A stretch of 64,000 nt of DNA from Prinia subflava (GCF_021018805.1 NW_026960607.1:374501-438500); one strand, 5' to 3'. Shown: positions 1 through 13,955, numbered from the stretch's first letter. Notes: generated by a model not told the origin, from the sequence alone. Program-made: numbers and translations.

Positions 1-933
1 TTTCAAATTCTGCACTTAAGAGTTCCTCCTATGTAAAGTGCCTAAGAAGACCTACAGAACATATTTTCACTCTTGTAGAATTTGTATCAGCTAAGACAGA
101 AAATTCAAATTAAATTTGGCTTTGAATTGCCTCTAGTAATATTCAAAACCACTTCTCAAAGTCTCTTACAACCTGGAGAGAAAAAGAGGGAGGGTTAAAC
201 ACAGGCTTTAATCTCATTCAGTTACAAAATATAAGTAAATATAAATTTATATATAAAAATATAAGTATATGTAAAAGAAATACATAATATATAAATATAC
301 ATATATAAACCATGATGCTTTTACTATCCAGGCAGTATTAAAACTAAACAAAATTCTGTTATTAGGGAATTAATTTCTGTTAGACTGATATTCAGTCATT
401 CAAATGTTTGTTGCTCTTGAACCAGAGACCTATGATGACCTGGAGGTGAGGTATCTGATTACCAATCCCCTAAGCCATGCAATTGCCTTACTGCTGGGGA
501 TTTGGGGGATGGTGTCTAGAGCAGGGTCACTAACCAATATCAAAACCTCATGCTGTTGCTTGCATGGGAGAAGTGTCTGCATGTGGATCTACCCCTTAAC
601 TCTTGTCCTGAATATCTGGCCACAGAAAAACACTCTGCTTGTTCAGAACACGTCTGAAAGGAAATTCCTACAGACTTTTGTACCTCTCAAGGTAAAAGTC
701 ATGTGTTACAAAGTTCCATAATACAACAAGCTGCCGTAAAGGCTTCACTCTACATAAAACTTCACATTTTGCTCATTTGAGGGTTTTCTTCTGTCAACAC
801 ATAGACAATCTTTGTAAAATCTGCAGTTCAGAGACCAAAGTTTCTTTCTACTTAGTGCAGAGAGCACAAAAGACAACTGGGTTGTTTTGTCATATAAATA
901 GGTTTGAAAATAAATCTTTGAAATTAGCAATGG
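1..933. other. AT-rich intergenic sequence
   Basis: No gene is recognised. Positions about 225-310 are almost pure A/T (runs of ata, tata and aaat), which is low-complexity sequence. Short open frames here have no recognisable protein features. Confidence 0.6.
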
Positions 934-1538
934 TGTGCTAGTTTTGGCTGGGGTAGAATTTATCTTCATAGTAGCTGGTATGGGGCTACATTTTGGTTTT
1001 GTGCTGGAAAGGATAACACCAGGATGTTTTGGTTATTGCTCCACAGGGCTTGCCCAGAATCAAGGCCTTTTGTGCTCCTCAACCCATCCTGCCACACAGG
1101 AAGCAGCTTCTTTCTGCTGGAGGAAGGGGGTACACAAAGAATTGGGAGAGGACACGGTTAGGACAGCTGTCCCCCACTGACCAAAGGAATATTCCAGACC
1201 ATGTGGCTTCATGCTCAGTATATAAAGCTGGGGGAAAAAGGAGGAAGGGAAGGGAACATTTGGAGTGATGTTGTTTGTCTTCCCAAGTCACCATTAGGTG
1301 TGATGGAGCCCTGCTTTCCTGGAGATGGCTGAACACCTGCCTGCCCATAGGAAGGGGCGAATGAGTTCCTTTTTTTGCTTTGCTTGTGTGCATGGCTTTT
1401 CCTTTACTTATTTAAATGTCTTTAGATCAACCCAAAAGTTTTCCCACTTTTACCCTTCCAGTTCTCGCCCACATCCTGCAGGGGTGAGTGTGAGAGGTGG
1501 TGTGGTGCTTAGTTGCCAGCTGGGGTTAGACCATGACT
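934..1538 (+). repeat. solo LTR, ERVL-type, family A copy 1
   Basis: This block starts TGTGCTAGTTTTGGCTGG and ends CCATGACT. It is flanked by a direct 5-bp repeat aatgg (929-933 and 1539-1543), the size expected for ERVL-class insertions. The last base is T where the family end is CATGACA, so the terminal CA has mutated. A TATA box (tatataaag, 1219-1227) gives the orientation. It aligns along its length with 4914-5517. No internal retroviral sequence remains, so it is a solo LTR left by LTR-LTR recombination. The family assignment comes from the termini and duplication length, not from a database. Confidence 0.85.
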
Positions 1539-4500
1539 AATGGATTCTAGACCTCAAACAGTTACACTTTCCTGAGATGTTTCCAGATATAACTACCAGC
1601 ACTTCATTAAGTGCAGTATTTCCCTACACTATACACTCTAGGCTTCATGTAACAGCAAACTTGGTCATGCTTTGATTAAAGAAAGTGTTGGAAAATGCCA
1701 GCTGGCAGAATGTAACTTGCCTTCCTAAACGGAATACTCCCAACACAGGCAACACCTTTGCTCCAGTGAAGCCTTCCAGCTCCAGGTAATCTCTTTCCCC
1801 ATCCTGACCTTGCATTTAGATGGCCATCTCTGAACAAAGCCTTTGCTGTTTTCTGCACTGTTACTTTGGATCTAAGGTGAGCTGGCTACTGATGCTTACG
1901 GAAAGCTCGTGCAGTGTCTATCCCTACAGCAGATTTATTAGGACTGCATATCGGAGTCCTGGGGTGTCCTGGTGGAATCCAAGACACACCTTCCCTAGTT
2001 TTCCTCTGAGAAGGTAGGAACTCAATGTGTAACTGAAGATGTCTGGCCAAATCTCCTGTACTTTATGTTAAGCTCATACTCCCTTCTGACACCAGCCCCA
2101 GCACTGAAGGATTTGAAGAGAGATGCTGGATTAAGGAGGTAGTCACTGCTAGGAATAATCCAAAGGGCACAGTTTGGCATGCATTATGATGAATATAAAG
2201 TTATGCTGGAAATATTTACAATGTGGGTATATTTAACCTCAGAGCTGACAAAAAAGGAACTGAAGTACAGGATTTTAAATTCTTAATTTCTGAGATTGTT
2301 TTAAAAGTACTTTAATCAAATAAGTGCCTCTAGGGAATATTTAATATATGCTTTTGCAACTTGGACTATGATTGCTAAATCTTCACTGTTTTGTGTTCAT
2401 GATCTCCAGTCTTTAGTACCATTCTTTTTCTAATTCTCAATTATCCTTCTTTTTTTTTTTTAAGCCAGCAGTTTAGCCATACATGTCCCATCAAAAATTA
2501 TCCTTCAGTATTTCAGCATTTGAATAGATGCTTTTGGCAGAGTGCTGTTCGCCTCCTTTGCTTTTCCTGTCACTTTTATGAAGAATGTGTTATGAAGTTC
2601 CTGTCATTACATTTAGCCCCCATACTCCTGTCATGCCTACGTAGTCTGTTTTATTCCTGCAGTGTTACCTCTAGCTCCTCTTCTCTTTTCCCACACAGCA
2701 ACGGTAAGCAAGCTCATTATTTTGTACTGGTCTGGATTCTACCAATGTCCTGAAGATTGGAATGTAAAATGACTTTTTTTCCAGCTGCCCTTTCTGATAA
2801 TGAGTACCAGTCAATGTTTATGAACTATGTTGTATTATTATTAATACTGCTTTTGTCTAAAAAAAATTTAACTTCTTTTGCACCTACAAGTCCTCAAAAT
2901 ATCCATCCTGATGAGTGTTGACAATCCTTGACAGATTTAGATCTCATTAAAATAGTGGATGGGATGGTCTGTTATGTGGGCATTTCATTTAAGTATGAGA
3001 AGAATTGTAATGATTCTGAGCATGATTTTGCCATTTAAAAAGTAAAATAAATATTTTAAATTACTTTTCAAAGAAACTCTTACCTGTATTTTGAGCCAGA
3101 CAAAAGTATGAGTAGTCATATACCTAGACCAGTCTCAGGTCTGGAAAATTTCCTTTTCTGAGCATTTCAAACAGAAATTAACTTGCATCATTTCCTGAAT
3201 CTAGGGCAGAGAAAATTGAAATAGGTTGTTGCAATTTCTGTTATACTGGAAAAATGAATGTTGTAAGCAACCACAGTTTCAGATGCTGAGTTATTTTTCT
3301 AAAATACTTTTCAAGTATAGTAAATTAGTGGAGTTAATTTGAAGAAATTGTCAGTCTGAACAAGAACAACAGTGCCTTTGAGAGAAAAACTGGAAAATTT
3401 TACAACTATAAATTAATTAGATTTTTGTATTTCTTAGGAATTTTGTTATTTAGTGATAAAGTGTTGACAGTTTAGCAAATAACTGGCAACTTGAGTATTA
3501 TCAATTGAGTATCGTTTATCAGCTATAACCTTCAATAAATTTGATGCAATTCAGGATATATTCTGCCATGTTGTTCAAAATTAAACAAAACCTAACTGCT
3601 GAAGATATGAAGCATTTGTAAAGCATTAGAAAAGTTAAATAAAGCCAATGTATCAAATCTGCACAAGATAAAGCCTTATGAAGTTTCACAGACAAATAAA
3701 AAACACACTCAAAATTGGTTACATGGGAAAGTGTGGATGTACAACAGTTACTAGATGCTAAAACCAGGATGTGTTTTTTGTTCCTTAGCTTAGTCACCAT
3801 TTCAGAAAGAGTGGCCTGCCTCATTTTACATAAATGCATAAAAGGTCCATGAATAATTATTGGAAAAGACCAGTCCAGTAGATAGATTTATACACTGAAT
3901 AACATTGGAGAGTTCTGCCAGACTCTGATTTTCAAACTGGGGTCTTGAGGAATAGGAATGCTGTCTACAACAGAGAATGATAGCAAGACTACTGCTGTTA
4001 GCCACACAAAGTTTGTGGTAAGCATCACAAATTGGTAACTGGAAGTTAAGGGTCTTAGTAGCAGTGAATCACAAAAGGATTGCTAGGCAGCTCTGAGCTT
4101 TCTTAATTCTTTGCAGATTTTATAAACTGTAAGTTTGATGTTATTAGTGGTTGGAAACAAACACCACCATGCTGAGCAGCCTCTTTTCTTAGTAAGCTGC
4201 CATTTGGAGAGAAATTCTCAAACAGTAGATTATTTCTATTATGTATCATCTGACACCAAGTTGGATTGGTTAGTAATTCAGTGAAACGATTCTGTTGTAA
4301 AAGGCATGTTTTGTGGGAGTTGCAGGCAATAGCAGCTGTTGTATCATAACACTGCACACATTCAAGTCTTCTACTAAATATAATCATAATGAAATAGATT
4401 TCATAAGAGCTTTAGAATACCATGTAGATGCAGAATTCTGTGGCAGTTTTTCCCTTTTCTCAGGTCCAATGCTACAAACAGATATCCCTACTTGGTATGA

Positions 4501-4913
4501 ATTAAATGATTTCTAACTTTTATAGCTTTAGCTCAGGTATCAATATAGATAATTATTTCAAATTCTTTTTAGTATGTTTTCCATCTTTTTCCCAAACTGA
4601 GAGCTCAACAACAACAACAACAACCAAACAAACAAACCTCCTCCAACAAAAACAAAATAAACAAAAATCCCCCAACCCCCCCAACCCAATCAACTTAAGA
4701 GAAAAAATTATTAGGCATGCCAAAAAGACATTGAAATGGAAGTGAAGAATCGTAATAAAGTCATCATCTTGGCAAGCCAAACTCCACTGCTTTTCAGTCA
4801 CCTGTGACAAGTAAGAGTAATAATGGCAGGATCTCATCCATCTTCAAATACTGCAGGTTTCCAGACCTCTCAAGCTCACTGTTACTCACCTCTCTTTTTC
4901 TAATATATAACAA
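1539..4913. other. intergenic sequence, no gene seen
   Basis: Nothing recognisable is coded here on either strand. There is a T-run at about 2449-2461. A low-complexity stretch at about 4606-4690 is built of caa and caaa units followed by C-runs. The rest is ordinary unique AT-rich sequence. Confidence 0.55.
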
Positions 4914-5517
4914 TGTGCTGGTTTTGGCTGGGGTGGAGTTAATTTTCTTCCCAGTGGCTGGCATGGGGCTGTGTTTTGGATTTGTGCTGAACACAGGGCT
5001 GATAATGGGGAGATGTTTCTGTTATTCCTGAGCAGGGGTTGCACGGAGCCGAGGCCTTTTTTGCCTTTCATTCTGTCATGCTGAGGAGGAGACTGGAGGT
5101 GCATGGGAGGCTGGGAGGAGACACAGCCAGGACAGGTGACCCAAACTGACCCAAAGGGATATTCCAGACCATGTGACATCATGCTCAGTGTGTAAAGTGG
5201 AGGGAGAGGGAGAAAGGGAGGTATATCTGGAGTGATGGTGTTTGTCTTCCCAAGTCACCATTAGATGTGATGGGGCCCTGCTCTCCTGGAGATGGCTGAG
5301 CATTGCCCTGCCATGGGAAGCAGTGAATTCATTCCTTGTTTTGCTTTGCTTGGGTGCTTGGCTTTTGCTTTCCCCTTAAACTGTTTTTATCTTTTTATTA
5401 TTTTGTCCATGAGTTCTCTGGCTTTTACCATTCTGATTCTCTCCCTGATCCCACTGGTGGGGAAGTGAGTGAGCGGCTGTGTGGGGCTTGGCTGCTGACT
5501 GGGGTGAATCCATGACA
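4914..5517 (+). repeat. solo LTR, ERVL-type, family A copy 2
   Basis: It starts TGTGCTGGTTTTGGCTGG and ends CCATGACA, the intact version of the termini of the element at 934-1538, and it has the same orientation. It shares the internal landmarks of copy 1, such as the block ggatattccagaccatgtg, and the tract ending gtcaccattag. The flanks are aacaa on the left and aactg on the right, so the 5-bp duplication is at best decayed (3 of 5 match). No internal region is attached. Confidence 0.85.
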
Positions 5518-6570
5518 AACTGCAATGATTTAAAAACTAGTTGGCTGAGTAGTCAAATTAAAAACTTTTCTAAATTCTCAGGTGTGTGCAATTAGCAAGA
5601 ATCAGATCTCTAGACTGTACTTCTATTTTTACTCTGGCTTATCTAAATCTTTATTCTGAGTAGTTTGATCAAATCAGTAGTTTGATCATGTCCCTTAGGT
5701 TTAGATGTTAGAGTTTACAGAATAAGTGGGAGAAGGTTGATTTACAGTTTTGTCCTTAAAAAATCACTTGTTTCAACTTTAAAAGCATATTTATAGAGCA
5801 GAAGACTAATCTAATTACTATTATTTCAAATTAAAATGAAGAATCACTGATTTACTCTAATTCCCATTCACTGATCCTTTGAGTAATGAAAGCTGCTCCT
5901 GTAAACCTTAGGCCAAAGTGAAGTTTATTTCATTCCTGGTTTACTATCAAATTTCAAAATGAACCCAGCATCTGTGTAATTAATTGTTTTTACTTTTTTC
6001 CTGCAAATAGTGCTTTGAGACAAAGCAGAAATGATAGGAAAACTTCATATTCAATTAAAGCGTAGTGATTTACAGCAGGACTTTTGTAGACTGTTGACTA
6101 ACTGCTTGAAAAAACTGGATGACTTCTTACTAACCTCCAAGACACAGGAAGCAAACATGTCTTCAGAAAATTTTAGATTTAAATAAGCAGATTTATAATA
6201 TGACTGAAAACAAGTTTAACAATTTGCTTCTCTTTCAGGTTTGTATCCAAACAGTTTCTCCAAACTTGCCCTGATAAGTCTTTGTGTCAGGGCTGGTTAG
6301 AAGAAAGCAGGAGATAGAGGCACTGTTCCTTCCAACATTTAGGTCAGCTCTGATACTTGTGTGTATCTAGGCCACATCTAATTAATCCCAGAATATTCCA
6401 TCACTGCTGGATTACCTCTGTCAGCTTCTCCCTCAGAAACCTGGCAGCAAAGACTTTACCTTAGGTGAAGATTTTCCCTTTCCTAAAGGCAAATGGGAGT
6501 GTTTTTTTCATTGTATAACTACATAATGTTTATGCAACAACTTACAGAGCCCTTAGGATGTAAAGTATTT
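5518..6570. other. intergenic sequence, no gene seen
   Basis: Unique AT-rich sequence. I see no coding potential, repeat family or RNA gene. Confidence 0.5.
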
Positions 6571-7450
6571 AGTGTTATGAACAAGCTTCCCGGATGGGAG
6601 GGGCTGGGCTGCCCCTGTCCTGGCCCCGTGGAGGACGGTCGCCCAGTCCCCCCGGGGAAAGCGCAGAGCACGCATTGGCATGTTAAAAGAGCTCTGGGAG
6701 TGTAGCCCCCCTCCTCCCAATTTGTGCTTTCACCCAGCCTTTTGGAGGAATGGGGGTTTTTCCTGGTTGTAACCCCCACACCCTAGCAAGTTTGAAGACA
6801 GAGGGAAGCTGCCCCGAAGGGAAAGGCAGCATTCTTCTACCTCATTAAAATGTGAAAAGGAGCGGCTCCAGCCTTGATGGCCCAGCCATTGTTTGCTGTA
6901 ACTACTTCTTTCAGCCGGGATACCTCTGCTTCGACCAGGACCAATGCATATGCATTTTTATATGCAAATAAAACTGCCCCTGTGAATCCTGGGAGAGGTT
7001 TTTTTTGGGGTTTTTTTGTTGGTTTTTGTTTTTTTTGAGAAACTGCACCCCAAGACAAGAAGCTAGATGTGTCAGAGGAGAATTAGATAGTGCCCTAGCC
7101 GAGCAAGAAGTAGATGCACCCCCTGGCCTGGTTTGCAGATTCACCATAACCTATGAGGAGCTTAGATACAATGGGAACCAGCCAGCTGCATTGACTTCGG
7201 CAGAGAATGGGAAACTCTCGAAGCTTTTCCCTGAGGGCAAAGAGCTGACTGCCACTGCTCTGATTTCTGATGGTTGACCAGAGAGAGCTGCCAGCTGTTT
7301 CTATGGGAACAAGGACTCAGCATACACTGGGACAGCACCTGCTCCTTCAGATGGCTGCAGCAGCGTGGAAAACTCCGATTGAACTCTGCAATCCTGCTGG
7401 GTCCTTTAATAATGAGCTGATCACTTTAATAAAGAGCTGAATATTAATAA
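6571..7450 (+). repeat. possible LTR or retroelement fragment, GC-rich
   Basis: A GC-rich patch begins TGTTATGAACAAGCTTCCC near 6576. It contains a TATA/poly(A)-like stretch (tttatatgcaaataaaac, about 6957-6974), a T/G low-complexity run (about 6997-7038), then an open frame whose last part (about 7035-7277) has balanced composition. Past it, three ctttaataa-type units occur at about 7407-7450. The layout (promoter-like motif, AATAAA, then short coding-like remnant) suggests a degraded LTR element, but I found no matching second terminus or target duplication. It could also be an old processed copy of a transcript. Confidence 0.3.
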
Positions 7451-10400
7451 AGGCATATGCCCTATTCTTTTCATTTAATAAAGGTGAATAGCATCACTTG
7501 AAATTACTGGAATGTTGCCAGATTTAAACAGAGCCTAGATTTCACCCCCAGTTGTTTTAAGGATGAAATGTACCAGCCTTCTCATCTCCCAGTTTGATGC
7601 TGCTATTCAAAAGAATCACATACGTTTTCTTTTTCTAAGCCAAATGTGAATACAAAATGCTCAATCCAACTGAGATCAGAAAAGACAAAAGATCTAAAAA
7701 ACACAATAAAAATCCCACCTAAAAGCCTACTGGAGTAAAAGTTAAGGAACTAAATTGTATTTTTGTGCTTTAAGCTGCAGCCTGCCATGGTCATTCCTAG
7801 AATCAAACAAACAGTTTGCAAGGACACACAACAGCTCTTGGAGCTGCTTAAACCAAGCTAAGCCAACACTGTGGAGCAGTGTATATGCAACCGGCGGCTG
7901 CTGAAAAACAACCCAGAGCACTTTCTGACACACTGCAGGACACACTGCATCCGTATTGTGTTGCATGATAGTGAAGCACAGAATCACAGCACTAAAACCA
8001 GACCATCAATTAGCAATGCAAAGTTTATATGCAATTGTGCAAGGTGGTGGCTGTCTCAAGCAGTACCACGCTTGTATACCAAGGGTGAAGTATCGTGACT
8101 TTTGGAATCAATGCTCTGTAAACCTGCATTCATCTATGCAAAAAGCCAGTGGATTTTTTCTTACACCTGATCATAAAGTACTACATGACAGGACAACTTA
8201 CTGCTTGCAGAACAAGAAATGCCTGTTATTGGAGATCTATTAATATGCACTTAAACACAGGCAAAGAACAGCCCAGGCATTTTTGCAGTGGGTGAGGTAT
8301 GTTTATTAACTCCACCCTCCACTTCTCAAACTATGTCCTTGCAATCTCCTTTAGTTAAACATCAAAAGGATTTTCACTGCATTTTGTACAGGATTGTTGT
8401 CAAAACCTTCATCTAAATGCTTCTACTGATACCTTCAGAATTATGTAATATTTAAAATGTAAATAAGATGCAGATTTGTTTTGTCACATACTCATTTTCC
8501 TTTCCTATGTAAGTTGATTACTAAAGCAGGAAATGCTATTCATAAATTCTCATTACTAACACACTAAAAACCCCATATAGGGAAAGTTCTTTTTTTTTTT
8601 AATGTCAGTAGGAAAATAGTTAAATCAGTATCAGTCATGAGTTTTGCCTGAGTTAGGAGTTACCTGTCCTCTAGCTGTGCAGTTGTGGGTCATTGACATA
8701 CTTAGCACATGTGTTTGAGAAGTCATCTTATGTTTTAGTTCACATTAGAAGTAGGAAGGCAGATTTTCAGAGATGTAGGATGAGTGCACCTGCAGCAAAA
8801 GTATAATAGGGGTATTGCAATCCATAGCCAATGCAGTGAAAGTGCCAAATCCTGCTGTCTTGCATTTAATGTCTTAGCATGAACACACAGATAGGTAAAA
8901 AATATATTGACATTTTGACAGGTGAAAAATGCACACTGGCTGGTGATATGATATTAAAAACACTCCAGTTTAGTGTAAGCCCTCACAATTCACATTTCTC
9001 TTCCACCAAGGTCCCCTACTATGATACTGGACTTCACCAAAGGAGAAGGACTTTCATCTTTTTTGTCATGGCCCAAATTTCTGGCTGTATCTAAGAGTCC
9101 TTTAAGCATATGTGGCTCTGCCTGAATTTTGGTCATGCAGCTCAATTTAGAGCAGAAGGATGAACTAGATTTCTACTGCTGTTTTTAATTGTGGTAAGCT
9201 TCCTGATGCTATGCATTAAGATACCAAAATAAGCTTGATGGTGTGGGACAGTACCATTATTGAGAGATTATAGCATCTTTGTCCTTTTGCTTTGGAGATT
9301 TACCCCTTCTTGTGTTTCATCACTCAGTTCAAACTCTGTACAAATGGTGTTTTAGTGGTGGTAGCAAGGTGAAGACCCCAAAATGCTCTCTAATCTTGTA
9401 ATTCCCCATCATATACAATGCCCACTAGGCTACTAAATTATCACCATTATTTTGCGACCATCATCTCAAACTCATCAGCCTTAAGTAGCAGAGCAAAAGT
9501 TACAGTTGTTAGAGTTATCTATAGTCTTCATGATAGCATCTTAATGAGAGAGAGAGAAAGGTGTATTATGTGTGGATTCTACAGGGTCTAAACTTGGAAT
9601 GCTATTGCCCTGTATGAAGCAGAAAAACATGAAGTTGTTCTTCAAAAGGTGTATCAGTCATGTCAATTCCAAACAGTCCTACATTCAAGAATGTGGATTT
9701 TAGACTCAGCTAGACATAATTTTCCTTGTAACACCTACAGAAGTTAATTAAACTTTGCAATCCAGACAGAGATGCACTATTAGCTTAGACAAGAATAACT
9801 TGCACTCTAAGTACATATAGTACATGTCATATGCATGCTATTATTTCTAAAAGAGCTTTTAAGTTTTTGAGGGCCTGCACAACTTGCATTGTTGTTGAAA
9901 AATTAAAACAGTTCATTGTATGCCCTGAATGCTAGAAATTGCTTCATATCATAATAGTTTCCTCTCTGACCATTCAAAGCTCTCACCTAATTTTTCCTTT
10001 CCTTTTGCTGCCCTTTTGTTAGTCTATCATTCTTTCCTCTCCCTCAAAAAGAAAGAAAAAAAAAAACAGAAAAAGGAAAGATTGTTTTATGTATTATGAA
10101 TTCCTCATTAGGCTCCTGATACCAGGATTCCAGTTTTCTAGTTTCCCGGTCAATTATCTGGGTACAGTTAAATTATTCTCTCCATTCAATTATCCACAAT
10201 AACTGACAGTAGGAAGGCAAGTGTTTCACTGTGCACCATGGTGCATGGGAAGGACCAGCAATAGCATCAGCATTTACACTTGTTACACAGACTGAGATAA
10301 AGCAGACCTTTCTAAAGCTAGTGTCACAGCCTTCTCCTGCTACTTACTGGTGTAGGAGGAGCTTCTCACAGTGACCAAACAAGTCTCCGGCACTGTGGGT

Positions 10401-13400
10401 GATACCAGTCTGCTGCTGATGAAACCTGAGACCTGGTATAAAATGCAAACAACAGGCAGAATCACTCAGCAAATGGATGTCATGGTTCAGAAGCTTCTGA
10501 CAGTCAAAGTCCTCAACAAATACCTGCACACTGCTGAAGTTTATGACTTTGATGTTTCTCAGCTCTGCATAACATTACATGCCTTCATTACAACAATCCT
10601 TGTCTTGTGCACCAAAACCTGAGCTCTAAAAAAGTGGCAGAAATAAAGCTAACAAATCTTCACATAATTGTCTGAATACACCCAACTTTCCACCAAGTCT
10701 AAGCTCAGGGGTTCTGTGGATGAGCATCCTGATGAGCTTTGAACCAAGTTTAAAAAAAAAAAAAAAGAATAGAGCTACTCTTTTCTTTTGACATAATGAA
10801 GGCCTGGTATCCATTTTTGGTTACCTCAGATCTGAAGCACTGTCCTGTCCAACTTCTAAAAGAAAGTTAAAGAACATCATTATGTAAATTGATCTGTCCA
10901 GAAATCCTTAGCAGATGCATCTGGTTTTCTTCATTCTCCTGTGATGTTGTGTTTCAAATTCAATACATTATTTTATGTATCCTGCTGACAATGTTTAAGA
11001 GCACGAAACTCTCAGTGCTCATCTATTCTTCCTCAATGCTGACAGTGCTCTGAACATGGCACTGGTTCTCTGAAGCAAGGGAAATGAAATAGGAGTCATA
11101 GAAATGGTTCTGCTTAACATCAGGACAGGGATTACCTTGCCTTCTGGTTCTGGAATTTCAGTATGTGAAATGCAAAACGATCCTAGGAGCTCTACAGGCT
11201 TAGCAAAGAGTACAAAGTTTGGGTCCTGTTATGCTGACCTGGTTCAGCTCTTTCTTTATCTTCCTCTGTTGTCTTTTTGCTTGGTACACTGTCTATTGTG
11301 TATCCTTGTCCTCTGTTTGCTCAATTGCCTAGCACAGGCCAGTCCGGGACGTTACTAGAGCACCTACAGGATGGGGCATGTATTTGCAGTCTCTTAATCC
11401 TGGAAGAAGTTGAGACCTCAGGCAGGCACACACATGCACACACAACCTACTTATCCAGGATTTAAATATGTTTTCTATAGATACAAGAACTCTGCAGGAA
11501 TTTCAAGAGGTGTATCTGCACTAATTAGAATCCATGTCATTTGTGTGCCAGAGCTTTACTCATCACCTCAAATTGCCCTCACCCACCTCAATTTTAGCAT
11601 TCATATCATCCTGCTTTGTTGTGAAGACATTTGAAAATTAGTTTCAAGCTCACAATCCATCTCTAAAGCAGTAATGAATCCTGTGACAATTTTTGTTTTC
11701 AATAAACCAGCTTGCATAGCAAGTCACAGCTTTTATTACTGTTAAGTTTCATAATTCTGTGAGACTCCTGAGGCTGAAATACCTGTAGCTGTTCAGGATC
11801 ATTGACTACATATTTCATCTCTGAGAGTATAAGAACCTTTTGTGCATCAAATTCTGCATACAGCTTTTTTGGGTAGTATTTTAATAAGCTTTCATCACTA
11901 TTTTTGCCCAATCATTCTCAAGGTTCACAGGCTAGATGCTGAGTATGTATAAACCATGCGGCTCGAAATACATCAAAGAAACTATATTCATTTGTCTCAG
12001 GATTTGGTTTCTTACTTCCAGTTTTACCAGGCTTTTCTTTAACTAATCTTGTGAATGCCTTAACCCCATCCACTTCCTACTGTACTCCTCTCAATCCCTT
12101 TCAATTACCTCCTTCTTTACTTATAACACCCCCTCCCCCAATTATTTCCTTGTAAATCCTTTTAAATCCTAATTTTTCTTCTCCTTTCTTTTTTTTTTTT
12201 TTAATTAGCTAATTGTTAGAAGCATTTGTAACTCTTTGAAATTGTACTTCTGAATGCATTGTGGTATGTTGACTCTAAGGGCTAAAGTTTCTAAGCAGCT
12301 TTCAGAATAATGAGATTCGTGGGCATGACTCCATCGCACTGCTATAAAGATTTACTCTTTAGAGTTAACAGATTTTCAAAAAATCAGTTTCTTTGTGCTG
12401 CTGGCTTGTAAACACTGTGCTTGGAGCATGGATCCTTTACAGCAGAATTAGCCTTTTCTCTTTCAAGTTACTTTTTGTGCTTGAGGAGGTTGTGAACATC
12501 TACCCTTAACTTTAGAACCCCAGGGTGCATCATCCTTAGCAGCAGCTGATACATGCTGCAGTTTTTGTCCAATTTGCCTCCACTCTGCACTTAACATTTG
12601 TGTGCACAAAATATTTGCACTATACATTTCTTTAACAGGCAACTCATTCTCTTTCTTTGCCTGACCACATTTCCACTGATAAGTGGCAGCAACTTGTAGG
12701 TACCTTATGGAAAGTCTCAGTCCAATCAAAAATAGTAGACTCATCGGCCACACTTCTCAAGTTAGCAATGCCCAAAATGTTAATCTAAAATGCTTGGGGT
12801 TTGCAGACAATTGTTCCTGACATTTCATAGTCCATTATACTTTCTATTATTATTTCCCATCAAGATGCATGACAAGTAAGCCTATCTCACACATAACTAT
12901 TGCCTCCAGTATGTCTGACCTGGTGCTTTGGGCCGGGTTTGCTGGGTCTAACCTCGGATACCTTTCTTTGCCTTCGCAGTGGTGCTGTAGCACAGGTCTA
13001 CCAGCGTGCCAAACAGGGTGAGGTGGCTTCACTGATTGCACCGGCTGGTGCTCGAGTGTTTGCATTGCCTGAGGCCAGCCCGGCACTCCTCCATCACACC
13101 CGCTGCTGTGTGTGCTCTCCCTGGGTGCTGTGTAACATTTGTCAACCTGAAATCCAACTTCCTGATGCAATCCAGGATGCAGACACGTAATACTGCTTTT
13201 TGTCTTCCTTTACCTCCCCTGGCACAATGAAACTACATCCTGCTGTTTTCTTCCGAGCTAGTCAAAGCATGTGTTGAAGCCCCTTGCATACCAAAAACAC
13301 ATATTGTGCTTCTGCTCCTGCCACAGTTTTGCCCCACCAGCAGCTTTTTGGTTAGCTGATGCCATTAATCATGAGCCATGGGAAACATAATTGCAAAGAA

Positions 13401-13677
13401 CTGGAGACTAAGAATGCTATGCGGGTCTCCTGGAAGGGAGAGAAGAAGAGAAAAAAAAGCTATCTAGTACACATATAGGTTTTCACACATGGCCTCATTT
13501 GCCTTCCACTTTCCTCAGGAATTATGTGATAGTCGTTTTACAATGACCTTGTTATCATACAGTTATACATATGTCTGAGTAATTTCATAACCAAGGTACT
13601 AAGGCTTGTGCTGTCATGCTGCCCAAAGCTCCATAAGTATATTGACTTTTCCATAATTAAAACAGCAATACCCATTC
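7451..13677. other. intergenic sequence, no confident gene
   Basis: Mostly unique AT-rich DNA. Short runs include (ga)n at about 9547-9558, an A-run at about 10056-10066, and T-runs near 10750 (minus-strand sense) and 12188-12202. On the minus strand, 12850-13170 and 12463-12753 hold open frames of about 100 codons, and 12900-13230 is richer in G+C and CpG than its surroundings. I do not recognise either product. They may be decayed retroelement or pseudogene sequence. Confidence 0.45.
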
Positions 13678-13953
13678 TGTTAGAAATGAGACGCTTGACA
13701 CGGCCAATATATCAAGCAGCAATTCAATTTAATAATTAATTAATTAGCATGGTAAAGTGTGAGCAAAGAGTGCGCTGGGTACAGTGGTAGGGGTTTTCCC
13801 TTCCGACTGCACACTGATTGCTGGACTTGCTGGTATTTTATTTGTTATATTCATACATATTCATAAGCTTTCTCAGCAGTTTCCATTTCTAGTTTTAACA
13901 TCACAATTCAGTACTTAACAGTCGTAAATCTATAGATTGTCCTGTATAATTCT
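13678..13953 (-). repeat. probable part of an older LTR, split by a provirus
   Basis: Read on the minus strand this ends ...GCGTCTCATTTCTAACA, a plausible U5 terminus. It has an AATAAA motif about 150 bp before that end. On its other side it is cut by the class II provirus, and the sequence resumes at 18613. A purine-rich tract on the minus strand at about 18841-18871 lies on the upstream side of the resumed part. The simplest reading is an older minus-strand LTR of at least 480 bp that was the insertion target. I could not confirm its outer boundary or target duplication. Confidence 0.35.
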
Positions 13954-13955
13954 AT
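13946..13955. other. target-site repeat, left copy
   Basis: The 10-mer ataattctat touches the left LTR and recurs at 18603-18612, where it partly overlaps the end of the right LTR. Allowing for bases shared with the LTR ends, a 6-bp duplication aattct (13948-13953 and 18605-18610) fits. That is the size expected of betaretrovirus-like integrases. Confidence 0.75.
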
